Part shown: piece by piece, positions 1 through 12,508 of the stretch
How the letters are laid out: every line of letters begins with the position of its first letter
Position numbering within the stretch: the stretch's first letter is position 1
Source of the DNA: Oegoconia quadripuncta
Taxonomy: Eukaryota > Arthropoda > Insecta > Lepidoptera > Autostichidae
DNA: 64,000 nt
Reading direction: 5' to 3'
Assembly (NCBI GenBank): GCA_949316235.1
Contig: OX438758.1
Span: 8,279,731-8,343,730, forward strand
The notes under the pieces: model-generated
Databases searched by the model: none
Told to the model about the DNA's origin: nothing
The model's input: only the letters and a program-made list of their open reading frames with translations
Made by a program: the position numbers and the translations under genes

Positions 1-1774
1 TAAATTATAAATAAATAAAAATAAAAATAGATACGGACCCTGAAACTATACTTGAACTTTCCAATGGCGATGGGTTCACCCCTTGTTACGTTTGCATTTT
101 TGTATATTCTGGAAACCGAGGATGTTGTTTCAAGCGTCAAACTATTAATGTTTATTACATCCACACGTTTACGTATGTTGAGTGACCACCCCATTTGGGA
201 TAAAAGTCGTGATGCTATTTCCAATTCCAATTAAGTGTTATGGCTGCATAACGATGCACGATGATTCTGCCAATGTCAGGGTTGAAGTTCACACTGCTAA
301 AGTTGACGATTGTGCGGTAAGTTAAGCTTCTCTGGTTTGTGTAGCTGGAGAAAGGAGTGGTGCTATTTAATCAAGTAATCTAGAGTTTTTTTAATTATGT
401 ACACTACAATGTAAAAAATTTTTTAGATACCAGCAATTATCAGAAAACTACCAATAAACTTTGCGGTTAGAAAAATAAAGCGTGATTCAAGCTAATTGAA
501 ACTGATGAAATTCGAATTTTATTCATAATGTCAGTGGCTATCCTATCCTGTATTTATATTACGTCAGCAATAACACCATTATAAGATATCATGAAATTCT
601 AAAAACCTAATCAAATATTCTCTAAACGGTCGCTGTCGGCATTTGACGACAAGAACGATCTTTTAACGAGTGCCTAGTCTTATCGTAATAGCTTATAAAC
701 CAAGTGTTTCGCTTAAAAACAAAATTTGAGGAAATTGCCCGTGAAACCGTCGTAAACATAGAGTGAGTGTTAGTATAACAAGATGGCGACGGAAATTGGG
801 ACGCCGTAAAAATTTGCATCATAAAGTAAAGTGGAGCGAAAGGACGTCTGTGTTGCATATCATTAATGACTATTGAATGACACATTAAGCTATCTCTTCA
901 CAGTAATCGGAAATTATGACAACCACAGGCATATTAGACTAGATAACGCAATTGCGTCCATTTGTATGAAACCAAATTTAGTGATGAAATACCTACACAC
1001 CTGGCCAATCTGATGAAAGCCGCACTATAACTTTTTTCTTTCTTGACATTTTGAATTGAAATTTTATATACTTCAACTATTACATAATTGAAACACCGCC
1101 ACTTCAAAAACCGTATTTAGTCAGTAACAAAATTCCAAAAAAAAAATTCATACAAAAATTGTTTAAAATTATTTTCTTTGTTTACATTATGTTGAATTAA
1201 AATTATTAAAAAGTTAATATTTTGTTGTTGTTAGTACTATAAAATTTAGCTTTCGTTAAGTAATTCTTTTGGTATCCCAATGCTTGATCTATTTAAGCTA
1301 GAAATATAGGAATCAGAAGTATACAACAGCATCCTCCTCCCGTTCCAGAACACCGTCAGCCTTTGCACTTGAGACTGAATTTTAGCTGCATATAAGTTGG
1401 CGCCTTACACCAACTTCGTGCTCGCAAAGTAGGCAACTTTGTTATCTAGTCCCATAAATATCTGTGATGACGATACATGTCATACAAGTTCATACAAGTT
1501 CTGCTGGACATTACGTCGCTATTCTTGGTACAGTGGACAGCACGACGACAGGTGCGATAAACGTTTATGTAGAACGAAACGACGAAACTTGGACGAAATA
1601 TACAACTCCTCTCATGTCATGCTACGCAGGCTGTATAAGCTGGCGGCGCGACGCTATCGAAGATATGAACGCCACGAGGCCCCCCCTTCTTCGCCACTGC
1701 TCAACTAGATTGCTCAACTCCATAAAGTTGAGCAGTGGGTAATACCAACGTCTCATCTGGTACCCGCTTATATT
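1..1774. other. Intergenic DNA, no gene recognised
   Basis: No coding region with recognisable family motifs is visible. Two overlapping short frames near 1439-1742 do not resemble a known protein. A short foldback lies at 1694-1738: arms 1694-1705 and 1727-1738 are exact reverse complements around the repeated word TGCTCAACT. It sits just upstream of a Helitron-like end and may be part of the same element. Confidence 0.4.
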
Positions 1775-1934
1775 GGAAGTGTTACGGTTTTTCATAAATA
1801 TAAGGAAGTTATTGATCGATTTTTTTTGAAAATAGTTACAGAAGTTCCAAGTATATTATTATAGTTCCCGTGGAGTAAAAAATTCCCGCGATAAAGTTAT
1901 TCCACGCAGGCGAAGCCGCGCGCGGAAAACTAGT
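1775..1934 (+). mobile_element. Helitron-like 3' end (LEP1 style)
   Basis: The stretch ends with a GC-rich segment reading CCACGCAGGCGAAGCCGCG, then GCGGAAAACTAGT at 1922-1934. Lepidopteran LEP1-type Helitrons are known to end with a GC-rich hairpin close to a CTAGT/CTRR terminus, and the arrangement matches. No helicase or Rep coding sequence is present, so this is a non-autonomous remnant. The left boundary is a guess. Confidence 0.5.
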
Positions 1935-2645
1935 AATGTCATAATGCCTTGTTAGGTTCAGTTTTGAATTCGTGAATGTCTACATAATATACTCGACGAG
2001 TGTGCGCATTACCTATAAACTTTGATTGTATTTGATTGAGTAGTACAATCCAATTATTAGTTCCAAAAAATACGTAAATTCCTTGAGTAGAAAAGATAGT
2101 TGATCATGTTTTTATGGATCAGGAACCGTCAAATAACAATTGTATTTATACAATACTTGATACCTTTTGCTGATATGACGTACTTTAAATGGATTAATAA
2201 GTAGACCATACTTCCAAATATGACGTGAATCAGATACGTCATACAGTACCTTGGTGGTAAGCAAACTTGAATTGATGAAAATGCTTCTGGTTATTACCAC
2301 GATTAAGACATAATACACTCACAATGTCACCCTAAACTTCCTCTTTATATTACTCAATTCTATGTAACAATAGTTTTTACTTATCTGTTCTTTTATTTGG
2401 ACATGATTTAAATAGGAAACCTCGACGGCGATAAAGGCCTTGTGGGGGACTTCATTACATCATGCCAAACTAAAATGCCGTAATGTTTTATAAGGTTTTT
2501 AGATAAGTTGCCTTCCTGAATTTACATGATTGAAGCCTGTTGGTGCAATAGGCAAGTTCTATAACAACTGCTTGTTGTTATTGTTACCATTTCCAGGAAG
2601 CTGGGCCATCGTGAAAATTTATAATTAGTAATTTCTTTCAGGCTC

Positions 2646-2950
2646 AAGGAGCGTCGGTGGCTCAGCGGTTAAGACGCGGTCTCCCAATTTAGGAGATCCG
2701 GGTTCAATTCCCAAACAGGCCAATGTACCAATGAGTTTTTAAATTTAACTTAGTTACTTATGTGCATTTATTCGACGGCTCTTAAACGGTGAAGGAAAAC
2801 ATCTTGAGGAAACCTGCATGCCTGAGAAATAAAAATTCAAAGGCATGTGAAGTCCCCAACCCGCATTAGGCCAGCATGGTGGTCTATGACCCATACTTTA
2901 CGAGGGAAGGCCTATATCCCTGCAGTGGGATGTTTACGGGCTGATGATGA
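2646..2950 (+). repeat. SINE group D (tRNA-Leu-like head)
   Basis: The 5' part has RNA polymerase III promoter boxes: an A box at TGGCTCAGCGG and a B box at GGTTCAATTCC. The head resembles a tRNA-Leu. The body contains GTGAAGGAAAACATCTTGAGG and ends near CTGCAGTGGGATGTTTACGG followed by a short GAT-type tail. A second, inverted copy lies at 49481-49789 and shares the head, the CATTGGTAC segment and the 3' part, which supports an interspersed family rather than a functional tRNA gene. Confidence 0.8.
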
Positions 2951-5900
2951 ATTTCTTTCAGACACTCAATTTGTTTTGAGTAAAGTCAGCCAAGGAATAT
3001 TTTACCACCTTATAGATGGATTGAATTTAATTTACTAAACTTTTTATTAGTTTTTTTTTTTAGATTACACAAATGTCTACCCAATTTGATTATTATTCTC
3101 TTTATTATATTGTAATCGATCATACTTATTTATTATTACCACAACGTTCATTCAATACTATTAAATTAGATTTCCGTTGTTATTCGTTAGCAGCTGTTCA
3201 TTTGTTTTTAAAAGAGTCAGAGGTTTAAACGTTTTATTAGAAATATAGGGAGCTATGAACTTCTCATCCTAACTGTTGATGGGCCAATAAAAACTGGCAA
3301 TGATTTAATTTAGCATTAGGCATAATTTTTCTGTCAAGGAAATCTCCTAGCATTACTTTTGCTGGAGTTTTATGAGTTGAGTGTAGTAATTGACACAGTT
3401 ACCGGAACCATCGTAAACATAGTTTTTCTTATCAAGGTAATAACAGTATCGTACAAGCAAGGTCTCTTGGAAATTGAATTTTTTTTTATTGAGTGAACCG
3501 GTATAGTTTGGGGTAGGTGTTCGGTAGAAGAACGAGTGCCCTGACTGAGCAAAATCATAATTAAATCCCAAGCAATGGACCAAAAAGTTCCCTACAGCGG
3601 ACTCCCAAATGTCTCTTGTATGTCTCAACTACCCTGAGCCACCTGGAAATGTCTTCACAGACTCTGGTTGGGAATCAGCTGATGTGGGGTAAGTAGGAGA
3701 AAATGGAGTTTTTCACCCAAGATCAATGGGATTGTGTGGCGGCGCGGCGCAAACTGGTGCAGGTACGCGAACGTCCCCACTTCTTACATACTGAAAGGCC
3801 TGTTGACATTAATCAAAAGGCGGTCGATGTGGCAAACCTTTGGACACACATCCATTGGGGTGATAAGAATTCCTTTCCCCATCTTAAAACAAATCAATTT
3901 ATTCAAAAAGCGTATACATATAGCTCACTCAGACATGACATTCAATATTTCCATCCATCCACTTTGATTCATATCATCCTAAGCCATAATTATAAAGCCA
4001 TAAGTAAACCGACTCTATCCTCGTCATTACTTCATAATCTTTAGCAAATGTTCTTAACCAAGTCTGATTGAGGCCAAGATCAAAGAAAAAAGTCAAGAAT
4101 TGAAATACAGCATATTGTAGAAACGTCGTATATACACACTAGTGAAATAAAATGCAGTAACGAAATCGCACGAGCAGTATCGGGGTGATGAAACGATGGC
4201 GCGAGGTCGTAGGTTCAATGCGCGGCCGACCAAGCATCGGAACAGAATATGCTCGTAAAACCGTATCTAGGTATTGGAGACGAAAGTGTCGTCACAGCCA
4301 ATAACTTACAACACAATATTAATCTATTGAGTGGTTTCGATCCCAAGGACGGTCTCCTGCCGCGAGTATCAAAAAAAGAGACCCTAAGGCAAAGATTCAC
4401 TGATGAGAAAATACAAACATAATTATATAATAATTTGGCCGCTATTGATCCAGGTGTACCCAAAATTGATTGAGCCAAACCCAGATCGTATTGACTCAGC
4501 TTTAATAATTTACTGGATTTGCTAACTGACAGAAATGTCGCCCAAAAGGCTGACAATTGCCAATGGAAGAAGAATTCAATAGTTTTAAATGGGACTTGCA
4601 ACTGTGGCTTTTGCAATACTCGTTCTATTCCATTAAAAAATTATTGGATCACAAGAACAATTGGATGGATATTTTCCCTATGCAAGAGCAAATAAATGGT
4701 GGCACGGTAGTATACATGCCAAAAATCTATTATATTACTGTAATCTATTATTATTGTTATTTATTTGAAATATTGTATGGATTTATTATAAAATGACATT
4801 GACATTAATACAACCATCATAGGTAAAAAGTTGAGTGTAGTGCATTTCCGGCAAATTGTAATTGTTGTAAATTGTGTGATACCTACATAACAAAACTAAC
4901 AATCCATGTATGTTACGACTTGTATTGTTTATTTTTGTATGCCATTTGGTAGATCACAGTAATCCAGCTATTTTTATATCCTTACCATCATTATTGTACC
5001 TGTGTATCACAAAGAAATAATAGAATATGAATATGAAAAATATTGCCAGAAAAATTGTGGATTAAAAGAACACTAAGCAACTATGGCGTTGATTTTTTTA
5101 TAAAAGTGATAATGCCATTCGTATATTTTCCGCATCTTTATTTTTCTTGTCGTATCTATTTTACCTCTTAGTTTATTTGGTCTACCACACATGTATCTGG
5201 TGCTGTCAAATGATAATATCCCTTTTACAAAGAACGTTTTCGGACGTTGATTTTCATATTTAATATTCATTTCGTAGCAGATTAATTATCTTGCCATACA
5301 ATTTCTTTACCATGGCTACTGAAATGACAAAAGTGGCTCGTTACGTTTCGTGTAAATAGCGCACGGTGTACGAGCATTCAGTTTCATTTAACTTGGCCTG
5401 CACACGACCGTGCGCTCAGATCCAAAGTTCCCTTTTACACCAGCGGGGCAAGCATGACCCGTGCAGTTAGGAACAAGCAATAACCTACATTAATAATGTC
5501 TCCAAAGATAACGCGATTTAGTTTTGAACTGGTCAGTGGTTTTGAGGAGCTATAACGGTTCTAAATTATAGTAACAATATGGCAAGAAGCAACCGTGATA
5601 AAGTTCATTCACCTATGGCAGATATTTTGTAAACATACAAACCGATATGTAAATTCCTACATGTGGCATGGTTTCCATCCATATAATTATAGTTTTACTA
5701 CAGTCTTTGTTCTATAAGTACCTACTGACTTTAAATGGCTCTTCCTGCATCCATGGTCTGGGTCATACATTATTTTGCTTTTAAAATGTATCTTATCACA
5801 TATTATACACTAAAACCTAACCACTGAAAGTATACACACATAAAACTATTAAAATATACATATATTATTTTTTTTTTAATATGTACTAGCAATATAATGT

Positions 5901-6034
5901 ATGGAGTCATAGATTTTTATAATAAAAGTCAATCATTACATACTTATATTTTTTATACTCTTAAGTATAGAGCCAAAAATGGAAACGAACTGACAGGCCG
6001 TCGGATAAAGTCCACTGCCGTCTGTGAACATTTT
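2951..6034. other. Unannotated AT-rich stretch
   Basis: Open frames at 3703-4044 (plus) and 4215-4616 (minus) are the longest here, but neither shows a recognisable domain, a start context of interest or splice partners. Nothing else can be supported. Confidence 0.35.
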
Positions 6035-6183
6035 GACGACCGCTTGGTGTAGTAGGTAGTGACTCTCCTTCGAAACCAACGGTTACGGGTTCGGCTCCAG
6101 CTAGGAGTAAATGTTTGTGCTATGAATATGAACATTCATTCCCGAATCATGGATCTTTATCCGTTAGTATCCACAGTACATAC
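6035..6183 (+). repeat. SINE group B, partial
   Basis: It begins GACGACCGCTTGGTGTAGTA, the diverged A-box head of group B. A degraded B box (GGTTCGGCTCC) and the shared A/B body (ATGAATATGAACATTCATTCC) follow. The 3' part stops after the CCGTTAGTATCC segment, so the tail is missing. Confidence 0.75.
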
Positions 6184-7260
6184 CACTTGTATTATGATAT
6201 AAACCTTCCGGAAAAAAATCTCTTAATCATAGTGAAAACCGTATCAAAATCCGTGGCGTAGTTCAGAACCCTAAGCCAGCCCAACATACAGAGGGACACT
6301 TTATTTTACATTGTGTTGAGGTTACTTTGGGAGAATTTGCAACACTATTTGCGCATGCGGTGCCGTCATTTGACAGTTCTATTCACCCGTCTCTCGATGA
6401 ACCCCATGTCTCAATTTCAACAAAATGGGAATAAATTTATCCTAAAATGTATGCCTTTCAGAAATCCCAACTCATCGTTATAGTCCCAAGGCAATTTACT
6501 TCGGGTCCTTGGAAGTTACCAACGAAAGTGTATCCTGAAAGGAATCATGACAGCGCTAAGTGGCATTTTCAGGCCTTTTTCCGCCAAGCGAGGTCGCCAT
6601 GCGACCGTGACTGTACAGCCTTCAAACCTTAGGTGTCGATAGTGGTGACTTAAAATGTCGATATGTGTAAATAAGTCGACGAGGTCGTTGTGAAAGAAAA
6701 TGAGCAGACGATGAAGTAAAGGTTGAGTGAATGAGCTAGGTGTCGACAGCATACGACGTGGAATTATCGATAACCTTCACTGATTGATTGGAGGGTGAAA
6801 TGATGAGTTAAGTTGGACAGTCGAGGAGAGACAATAATAGCATACTATGTTGATGCGTGGAACAGTTCAACAGATATAGTATATACAATGTCGTTTAAAA
6901 TACATATTAATATTTGATGTCACTGGTGACCCGAGAGCTCGCTCGCTCCTCGCTCAATACATTTAAAACCATGAAATTAAGATATGTAACCGCATTTACG
7001 TATTAAATGAGGTAATTGAATCGCAAATATCTTTTTTTCAGTTTATTTACCCATAAACACATTATTTAAAATATCTTAACTGTAAGGCACCTACGAAAAC
7101 CTGTAAAGGTTTGTGTGTAGTGAGAATGAGATCACTGACCCGCCGTGTATTTATTAAAAATGTAGGTAACTTCATCTAGGGATACATAAAAAATGTGAAA
7201 AAGCAAGTAGACATGTCTCTATATCGAAATGTAATTTCTTATAAAGTATATACTACTCTG
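6184..7260. other. Intergenic DNA left of the mariner
   Basis: No convincing gene. A 78-codon minus frame at 6516-6752 and a 61-codon plus frame at 6447-6632 overlap on opposite strands and resemble nothing known. No repeat family of this window is recognised here. Confidence 0.3.
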
Positions 7261-8566
7261 TGTAAAAAGTATCGGGAATATGTCAATAAAAAGACCCGCG
7301 TAAAAGAGGTCGTTCTAATTTTTTTACTGCATGTTGGTAGCACTGTACTGATTTAGCGCGCAAAATTTGAGCGGGATCTGTCATTTAATTTGTTTTAAAC
7401 TACACTTTTTGTTGGTCATAGTTTTGAGTCCTCGGCGATTTTTACAATGGAAAATATTGTTGAACAAAGAGTGTGCCTTAAATTTTGTGTTTCAAATGAT
7501 ATTTCATGTGGTGAATCACTAAAAATGTTGCGAAATACCTACGGCGAATCGTGTATATCGAAAACAAAGGCTTATGAATGGTATAAGGCTTTTAAAGAAG
7601 GCCGAGAAGTAGTAGTAGACTTGCCTCGTTCTGGTAGACCTTCAACCGCTACGACCAAAGAAAACATCGACAGAATCAAGAAGCTAGTGCTCGAAAATCG
7701 ACGTATGAGTCTGAGAGAGTTGGCTAGTGAGGTGAACATATCTTTTAACTCCGTCCACAACATTCTCATTGACATTTTAGGCATGAAACGCGTCGCCGCT
7801 CGACTTGTTCCAAAAGAGCTCAATTTTGTTCAAAAAGCGCAGCGAAAGCATGTCGCTGAAGACATGGTTTCCCGAGCTTCTACGAATCCGACCTTTATGA
7901 AACGTATAATAACTGGCGACGAGACATGGGTTTATGAGTACGACATGCAAACAAGCCAACAGTCTTCAGAATGGCGTCTCGAAAACGAGCCGAAACCCAA
8001 AAAACCGCGGCAAAGTCGCTCCAAAATCAAGGTGATGCTGACAGTTTTTTTTGACTACCGTGGTGTGGTTCACTCCGAATTCCTTCCAGAGGGAGAAACA
8101 GTGAATAAAGAATATTATTTAGGCGTCATGAAGCGTTTGCGTGAGAGTATCCGCCGAAAACGTCCAGATTTGTGGCAACACAACTCATGGATGCTGCACC
8201 ATGATAATGCACCATCACACACAGCCATTATAGTGAAAGAGTTTTTAGCGAAAAATTCAACAAAAGTTCTCGACCAAGTCTAACGTATTCACCTGATATG
8301 GCTCCGTCTGACTTTTTTTTATTTCCCAAGTTAAAATTACCACTTCGAGGAAAACGTTTTGAGTCGATAGAAGCCATAAAAGAAAATTCGCTGAATGAGC
8401 TAAAGGCCATACCGCAAATAGCCTATGAAAAATGTATGGAAGACTGGGTGAAGCGGTGGAGATGTTGTATTGCAAGCGATGGGGCCTACTTTGAAGGCGA
8501 TAAAATAAATTTAGATGAATAATTTGTATTTTTTGTTTTATTGACAAATTCCCGATACTTAGTACA
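7261..8566 (+). mobile_element. mariner-family DNA transposon
   Basis: Inverted terminal repeats flank a mariner transposase gene. The left repeat at 7261-7290 (core AAGTATCGGGAAT) and the reverse complement of 8537-8566 agree at 27 of 30 positions. Mariner elements are about 1.3 kb and insert at TA. The spacing here (about 1.3 kb) fits, and TA dinucleotides occur near both ends, but the exact outer ends cannot be fixed by eye. The transposase gene is broken by one frameshift. Confidence 0.9.
7447..8522 (+). pseudogene. mariner transposase, single frameshift
   Basis: This gene encoded the enzyme that cuts and pastes the element (DD34D transposase). The N-terminal third has the paired helix-turn-helix layout, including a GRPSTATTKENI linker, and a VPKEL motif matching the family WVPHEL box. 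Catalytic Asp 1 is in GDETW (residue 158) and Asp 2 in HHDNAPSH (residue 253). The reading frame stops at 8281-8283 after LDQV. The remainder continues at 8280-8522 in another frame as LTYSPDMAPSDFFLFPKLK, which supplies the YSPDLAP-like box and catalytic Asp 3 at 8310. If the two bases 8278-8279 are treated as an insertion, the spacing between Asp 2 and Asp 3 is exactly 34 residues. The damage therefore looks like one small insertion in an otherwise full-length copy. Start at 7447 is the first ATG and gives the usual mariner N-terminus. Confidence 0.92.
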
Positions 8567-9831
8567 CTGAATGTACATTCTACCCAGATCCATCTACGGA
8601 GTACTTCTTCAACGAATATTTACATTGTGTTATGTATATGGTATATAAATATAGTTTACAAAGAATACACTATTTAAAAGTCTACATTAAATATATATGG
8701 GGACCACCCTGCGCATACGCATTCAAACAAAAATGTCAAATTAAAATCGGCTCATAACTGGCGGAAATATTGCTGACGATACAAAAAATATAAGTCGAAT
8801 TGGGAACATCCACCTTTTTTGAAATCGATGAAACTCGATAAAAGAAAGGCTAATAAAAAAATCCATAACATCGATACCAACACTTCAATAACACAGCACC
8901 GTCACTAAAACGAGGGTGAACCGGGTAACGTCGCGTGACTGGCGCGATAGTCATGAACTTCAGGGGCCCGCCGTAAAGCCATTACGGTGAAGGTTGTGAA
9001 CTTGCACCCTAATGATATGCCGGCGCGGCATTGACGGCCAGGCTGAAACACCCCGGCAATACCTAGTTGAAGGTTTATCGATGGAGCCCAAAATATTTCG
9101 AGGACACCTCTACCGTTAATCAAGTGATAATAATCTTTATTGTTCTTGTATTCAGCGAAGGTAAGATATTTTACTTTAATTCCAGTATAAATGTTAATGC
9201 GAAAACATTATAAGGATACTTTTATCCCCAGTCACGTGTTCATTTCTGTATTTCAATAAGGGACCCGCGGATAATTAGACTTACAATGCTTACCTGACCA
9301 CACCATTTGGGATAAACGTATGTATTATACTTTTAGATTTCATTGCCAACTCTTCATATTATAGCAAAGAATTTAACTTCAAGCATTTATTTCAATGTCA
9401 GTAATTGAATGTTAATTAAATACATTAGAAACAATATTAGAAATATACATTTTGTTCAAACTACCATCGCTTGGAAATAACGCAAGAAGCCCTCATAAGG
9501 TCTTTATTATCAACATTATTAAAGGGTAGTATTCTAGCTAACTGACTCAGACATGAATCGTGTGATCCGATATTGATGAAATTTGGCATGTGTATTCCTT
9601 AGGGTACTTAGCATTAAGATGAGTTTTGACAGTCCGCAGTCCTTAGGGAACCAAAGTTGACGGAGAAATTTTCAAATAAATGTCAATAAAACGCTATGGC
9701 TCTAGAAAATTGAAAATTGGTACGTTGACTCTACTATTGAAATAAACATGTATTTGTCATAATTATTTCTAAAAGTAACGAAATCTTAGAAATAAGGCCT
9801 TATTGGTGATAGGTCTTTAAAAAGATAGATT
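8567..9831. other. Intergenic DNA with a GC-richer patch
   Basis: Bases about 8915-9120 are clearly richer in G and C than the surroundings and contain a 72-codon minus frame at 8905-9123 with no recognisable motif. This patch may be a degraded GC-rich LINE fragment. The stretch 9540-9740 contains GATGAAATTTGGCATGTG, a phrase typical of Helitron-like repeats, but has no clear ends. Confidence 0.3.
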
Positions 9832-9965
9832 AATGAAAACATCCATAACTCGGGTACACATGTCCGTATTCATCACACAAACATATGCCCCTAGCGGGAT
9901 TCGAACCCGCAACCTTTTGGTATAGTGGACAGAGTTGCTAACCACTACACCAAACAGGTCGTCAT
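9832..9965 (-). repeat. SINE group A, 5' half
   Basis: Read on the minus strand it starts GACGACCTGTTTGGTGTAGTG (A box), has the B box GGTTCGAATCCC, then the shared body with GTGTGATGAATACGGACATG and ends after CATCCATAACTCGG on the given strand. The 3' half with the GATGGCGCTGT tail is missing. Confidence 0.85.
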
Positions 9966-10473
9966 AAACAAGTATATTATGGATTTGTTGCATTTATTCT
10001 TAATGATGGCCAGGCAGGTGCAACTACCTTCGGCCATACTCGTTTCTTATCGCCTAATTTTAATAACGTATAATACCTATTGTGTGCAACATCAGAGGAA
10101 AGCAATTTAAAACGTCAGGACACCAGCAACATTGGAGTGCAGATGCAATGTTTTTGCCATTTACCTGCAGCTGTTTTCCCATAATTTCCACCATCGGTCA
10201 GTCAGAACGGCAGATAATTTCCTGATGCTGTGGTTTTTGCGGCTTCCAATCAGTCTACGAAATGGAGCGAGCCAGTCTTAATTGAACACTTTTTCCAATA
10301 GCAGTCGAGCGAGTTCCGCATGAAAAAAAATGTTTCACTTCAGGAGGTTTGTTGTCAGGCGAATGGGTACGTACGATATGTACATAGGTATAGCAAAGAA
10401 TGCGTTGCTTAACTTTTGCATCTGTTTTGTAGCTTTTTGATACTACTATAATAGGTATAAATAATAATAATAT

Positions 10474-10654
10474 AAATATTTGGGACATTTACACCAATCA
10501 TCTAGTCCAAACTAAGCAAAGCTTGTATTATGGATACTAGATAACGGGTAAACCTACATAAATAATAACCATCACACAAACATTTACCCGTCGCGAGATA
10601 CGAACCCGCAACCGTTGGTTTCGCTGACAGGATCAACTACACCAATCGGTCGTT
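10474..10654 (-). repeat. SINE group B, internally shortened
   Basis: The minus strand reads a group B head (GACCGATTGGTGTAGTTGATC), a B box and a CGGTTGCGGGTTCG segment. It then jumps to the 3' part (AGTATCCATAATACAAGC, GGACTAGATGATTGGTGTAA). Most of the central body is deleted compared with the copy at 31672-31900. Confidence 0.8.
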
Positions 10655-10669
10655 AAATTAAATATTCTT

Positions 10670-11325
10670 TTTTTATGGTTAACTGGATACGCGTTTGACC
10701 ACAATCCCACCTGATGGAAAGTGTCGATAGGGCCGAAGATGAAGCATGCGAGCTCAGAAGTCTATTCACCCTACTCTTGAAGATCCCAAGGTTGTAGGAT
10801 TCAGGATGAAATGACGTGGCTGTTCGCATCATGAATCAAGAGTCGAACAGGTTAGTGTGAATGTTCGGTGTATTAACTACATATACGGGTAGAATCCGTC
10901 CCCACACCTAGTAGGTATGGTCCGAAGATAAATAATAAATATCCTTGGACATATACAGACAGCGCCATCTAGTTCCACACTAAGCAACTAGGCTTGTGTT
11001 GTGGATACCCTATGGTTGATACACTACACAAATACATTTATTTGTAAATAAATACATATATAAATGAAAAACATCCATAACTCGGGGGTACACATGTCCG
11101 TTTTCATCATACAAACATATGCACCTAACGGGATTCGAACCCGCGACCTGTTTGTACAGCAGCAAAAGGTCGCGGGTTCGAATCCCGAAATCCGAAAGAT
11201 GGTGGAATAAGATTATGTAATTCCAACGCACACTCACCGAAGTGCATCCTGTAAAGAGCTGAGAAACTGGCGACCTTGCGACGGTGTTCCAGGCTCTGCA
11301 ACTTAGCAGTCATCGAGTGGTCTTT
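10670..11325 (-). mobile_element. Non-LTR retrotransposon 3' end, interrupted by a SINE
   Basis: The minus strand encodes the C-terminal tail of a non-LTR reverse transcriptase, readable as LQSLEHRRKVASFSALYRM followed by HFGECALELHNLIPPS. A 3' region follows that ends near GTGGTCAAACGCGTATCC. A SINE at 10930-11190 splits the coding tail right after IPPS. Related copies occur at 17683-17910, 21402-21560 and 33420-33735. The catalytic part of the element is absent. The clade (CR1/Jockey-like) cannot be fixed from the tail alone. Confidence 0.7.
10930..11190 (-). repeat. SINE group A nested in a LINE fragment
   Basis: This copy has the A-family 3' part (GCGCCATCTAGTTCCACACT as written), the body and the B box. 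It is flanked by TCCGAAGAT (10921-10929) and TCCGAAAGAT (11191-11200), which looks like a target site duplication of about 10 bases with one difference. Its 5' end is odd: instead of a normal A box the sequence folds back into a second, inverted copy of the B-box region (see findings). Confidence 0.82.
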
Positions 11326-11567
11326 GTATATATTTTTTAAATATAGGTAGATGTTTTTCAAATAATTATGTAGCCAAATGGCAGGAACGGAGACCTTACA
11401 ATTTCGTCATAATCGTTCCGTAGCTACTTATGTCGATATTAGCTTTCCGCTCATGTAAAATTACTTTATCGCGGACCTTTTCAGGATCAACAACCTATGT
11501 CCTTCTCCAAATCCTAGGCTACCTCTCTGCCATGTTTCATTATGATCGGTGTTCAGGATTTAGTTAA

Positions 11568-11645
11568 ATATTACTCTCAGCGGGAGTCGAATCAGCAACC
11601 GTTGATTTCGAAGATAGAGTCAATTTCCACACTAATCAGTCATAA
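11568..11645 (-). repeat. SINE group B head, degraded
   Basis: Minus-strand reading shows a decayed A box and CAACGGTTGCTGATTCGACTCC, which matches the group B head with several substitutions. No body is visible. Confidence 0.5.
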
Positions 11646-12508
11646 ACTTAAAAACAAAAATATATGTAACAAAAATCGTTAGCCATTGGAAAGTCGCCCA
11701 TACTGTCTTTGGTGGCAGCAACTACTCTACAGGGGGACTGAAAATCAGCAACGCTGCTGAGTCCCTACCCATTCATCACAATACTGTGGTTCTCGATTCT
11801 ATGTATGCTTGTGTTTTTTCTTTTTTGTGATGAATAAATACCTTTTATTATTATTTTTTTTTTATTTATTTATTATAAAAGACAGGTATAATTAATAATA
11901 ACAATCAATTACATCCTAATTACGCCTACCTTACGTTTCAATATCAAATAGGAAACGCAATAATTCGTAATAAGTGTACCTACATACGAAGTTAACGGAC
12001 TACATAACATGCCATTGTTGTATTGTAAAGTTGCGCAACAGTTTTCATCAAGCATCGACACGACATGGCAAATACTAATTGTTTCAAGAACATGTATTAT
12101 GTAATGTTTTTACAGAAGCGAGGTCTGATGATAGAATCTACTTGAATTGATACATCACGTTTGTAGACTTTGATGGTGTGGAATGTAATGATGACATTTT
12201 TAACTGATAAGTAAGTAAATAGTATATCTATAAAGATCTTTTTGATGTGAGCATTAGAAATTTCATATTCAAATTGAGAAAACCGATGCTTTGGCAAACG
12301 AGCAGGATACGTAGTTGTAGTAGTTGGCATAGGTGAAGTTAGATTTGCGTTAGATTTTTCAAAACAACGGCGCACATGAAACCTATGTATTTTAAGAGAA
12401 GACACATACAAACTAAATATGTTATATACCTTGCGGTCGTAAAGTGTCAGGATATGGACATAAATGGACCCAAAGATAGCCAAACGAATATACACCACAG
12501 CAATTTAT
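11646..12508. other. Intergenic DNA
   Basis: A short AT-rich segment near 11790-11880 (ending GATGAATAAATACCTTTTATT) resembles the polyadenylated 3' ends of lepidopteran LINEs, and the same phrase recurs at 48450-48475. A 133-codon minus frame at 12097-12498 has no recognisable motif. Confidence 0.3.

Noticed and set aside
3703..4044. 113-codon plus-strand frame
   Set aside because: No recognisable motif, no splice context, no family resemblance.
4215..4616. 133-codon minus-strand frame
   Set aside because: No domain, signal or repeat similarity could be recognised; length is within chance for 64 kb of both strands.
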